From contig VBLM01000395.1 in the NCBI GenBank assembly GCA_005879095.1, positions 1-15,912 of the forward strand: DNA of 15,912 nt, in the 5' to 3' direction. Position 1 is the stretch's first letter; each line of letters starts with the position of its first letter. This DNA comes from Deltaproteobacteria bacterium (lineage in GTDB: Bacteria > Myxococcota > Myxococcia > Myxococcales > 40CM-4-68-19). The notes beneath the pieces were generated by a model. It had not been told where the DNA came from, made no database searches, and worked only from the letters and a program-made list of their open reading frames with translations. Shown in pieces: positions 14,573 through 15,912 of the stretch. A program made the position numbers and the translations under genes.

Positions 14573-14940
14573 GCGGCATTCCCGTTCTGGTGGTCGAGGA
14601 CAACGAAACCAACATGAGGCTGATCCGCTATCTGCTCTCGTCGAAGGGCTACGAGCCGCACAGCGCGACCAACGCGGCCGAAGCACTGGAGCTGCTCAAG
14701 GGCTTCCACCCGCGGCTGATCCTGATGGACATGCAGCTTCCCGGAATGGACGGGTACGAGCTGACGCGGCAGCTCAAGTCGGCGCCGGAGACGAAGGACA
14801 TCGTGGTCATCGCGTTGACGGCCTTCGCGATGAAAGGCGACGAGGAGAAGGCGCGCGCGGCGGGCTGCGATGGCTATCTGACCAAGCCGATCGACACGCG
14901 AACGTTTGCGGCGACGCTGGCCGGGTTTCTCGGCCCCTGA
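14569..14940 (+). CDS. Single-domain response regulator (DivK/CheY-like)
   Basis: This 123-residue protein consists only of a receiver domain: acidic pair in VLVVEDNETN, phosphoacceptor Asp54 in LILMDMQLPGMDG, Thr in VIALTAFAMKGD and Lys106 in YLTKPID. It has no DNA-binding or enzymatic output domain. The layout and the NETNMRLIRYLLSSKGY start resemble DivK-type regulators that act by protein contact or pass phosphate on. The ATG overlaps the kinase stop by four bases (ATGA), with AGGAGA just upstream, so it is the last gene of the receptor-YfiR-kinase operon and the probable phosphorylation target. It ends four bases before the convergent alcohol dehydrogenase. Confidence 0.94.
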   Translation: MSGIPVLVVEDNETNMRLIRYLLSSKGYEPHSATNAAEALELLKGFHPRLILMDMQLPGMDGYELTRQLKSAPETKDIVVIALTAFAMKGDEEKARAAGCDGYLTKPIDTRTFAATLAGFLGP

Positions 14941-14944
14941 GTGG

Positions 14945-15912
14945 TCAAGGCGTAAGGACCGCGCGGAAGCGGACGCGGTTTGCCAGCATCTTCCCCAAGG
15001 CCTGCTCCGCCTGCTCGAGCTTGAAGACCTCCACTCGCGCGCGGACGCCGGCGAGCACGCTGAAGGCGACGGTCTCCTCGGAATCGAACGCGCTGCCGCT
15101 CGGCCAGCCGTCGATGCTCCTGCCGCTGAGCAGCGAGAAGGCAGAGATCTTCAACGGATCGAACGGCGCCGCCACGATGAGCAGCTTGCCGCGAATTTTA
15201 AGGCCATCGACGGTGCTGGAGATGGCTTCGGCGTTGGGGGCGGTCGCCAGGACCAGGTCGGCGCCGCCGAGCTTCTGCAGGCCCTGGGCGGCGGGTACCT
15301 TGTCCGTGTCGACGTATTCGTGTGCGCCGAGCTGACGGGCCAGCTCCTCCTTGTCGGCGCCGCGCGAGACGGCGACGGTCCGAAAGCCCATCCGCGCTGC
15401 ATACTGGATGGCGAGGTGGCCGAGCCCGCCGATTCCCTGCACCGCGACGGTGTCGCCCGCCCGCGCGCCGCTGTTGCGCAAGGAGTTGTAGGTGGTGATG
15501 CCGGCGCAGAGCAGGGGTGCGGCCTCGGCCGCATCGATCTTCTCGGGGATGCGCGCGACCGCTTCGTGCGGCACCACCACGTATTCGGCGTAACCGCCGT
15601 CGAAGCTGATGCCGGTGATCTGGGCGCGCTCGCAGTTGATGAAGAGTCCTTTGCGGCACGCGTTGCAGACGAAGCAGTGGCCGCCGTGCCAGCCGACGCC
15701 CACGCGGTCGCCGGCCTTCCACTCGCTCACGGCGGCGCCGACCTTGTCGACGCGGCCGGCGATCTCGTGGCCGGGGATGCGCGGCAATGCAAGTCCCGGA
15801 AATTGCCCGCCCTTTACGAACGCGTCGCTGTGACAGATTCCACAGGCTTCCACCTTGATGCGGACCTGTCCGGGGGCCGGATCCGGCACGTCGCGCTCCA
15901 CCAGCTCGAACG
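14945..15912 (-). CDS. Zinc-dependent alcohol dehydrogenase, N-terminus outside the window
   Basis: This is a medium-chain dehydrogenase/reductase. Catalytic zinc ligands are seen in CGICHSD, PGHE and LLCAGITTY, and the structural zinc site has four cysteines in CFVCNACRKGLFINC. The Rossmann motif is GIGGLGHLAIQYA, followed by VAVSRGADKEELARQLGAHE. The pattern fits NAD(P)-dependent primary alcohol dehydrogenases of the AdhP/cinnamyl-alcohol type that interconvert alcohols and aldehydes in the cytoplasm. The frame stays open to the right edge (reading FELVERDVPDPAPGQ), so the true start, probably only some 10-15 codons further, is missing; the in-frame GTG at 15901 is internal. It converges on the response-regulator gene with a four-base gap and has no obvious tie to it. 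Confidence 0.92.
   Translation of the reverse strand, partial: FELVERDVPDPAPGQVRIKVEACGICHSDAFVKGGQFPGLALPRIPGHEIAGRVDKVGAAVSEWKAGDRVGVGWHGGHCFVCNACRKGLFINCERAQITGISFDGGYAEYVVVPHEAVARIPEKIDAAEAAPLLCAGITTYNSLRNSGARAGDTVAVQGIGGLGHLAIQYAARMGFRTVAVSRGADKEELARQLGAHEYVDTDKVPAAQGLQKLGGADLVLATAPNAEAISSTVDGLKIRGKLLIVAAPFDPLKISAFSLLSGRSIDGWPSGSAFDSEETVAFSVLAGVRARVEVFKLEQAEQALGKMLANRVRFRAVLTP

Noticed and set aside
14915..14940. Hairpin GGCCG/CGGCC at the end of the response-regulator gene as a terminator
   Set aside because: The stem is only five base pairs, lies inside the coding sequence and has no T run.

Overview
The window is GC-rich, tightly packed bacterial DNA that reads like an ordinary chromosome of a Gram-negative soil bacterium. 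Outer-membrane and TonB-dependent proteins are present. A gene at 2308-3018 joins a PilZ-like domain to a helical-repeat tail, an arrangement I associate with myxobacteria and other former Deltaproteobacteria. I therefore lean to an uncultured member of Myxococcota, but this is inference from family content, not proof. I see no tRNA, rRNA, CRISPR array, transposase or phage gene, and no gene-free stretch longer than about 200 bases.

Layout. At 1-305 (minus) is the start of an outer-membrane beta-barrel gene that runs off the left edge. It is divergent from a DedA-type membrane protein fused to a rhodanese (494-1390, plus). Two minus-strand genes follow: an alpha/beta hydrolase (1393-2244) and, upstream of it, the PilZ-like protein (2308-3018). 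From 3048 a plus-strand operon begins with a recognisable promoter and dyad operator, a BlaI/MecI repressor (3117-3506) and an M56 (BlaR1-like) membrane metalloprotease (3506-4480). It then reads by a 4-base overlap into a region encoding two tandem secreted amidohydrolases (4477-7031).

The amidohydrolase region is broken by three frame changes, and the two modules are joined in frame. Each break coincides with the apparent loss of a short conserved stretch. The next gene, a DUF1203 protein on the minus strand (7044-7413), shows the same kind of internal loss. Either this 3 kb block is decaying in the organism, or the sequence or assembly lost short pieces here. Genes on both sides look intact. 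A pirin gene (7540-8415, plus) and a DUF5996 gene (8412-9329, minus) then converge and share one CTAG in which both stop codons lie.

From 9466 to 14940 lies a compact four-gene plus-strand operon: TonB-dependent receptor, YfiR-family periplasmic protein, hybrid histidine kinase with a CHASE8-like sensor, PAS domain and two receiver domains, and a stand-alone DivK-like receiver. The most attractive idea in the window is that this is one transenvelope signalling line. The receptor or its ligand would act on periplasmic YfiR, which would bind the CHASE8-like domain of the kinase, with output through a multi-receiver phosphorelay. It ends against a convergent zinc alcohol dehydrogenase (14945-15912, minus) whose start lies beyond the right edge.
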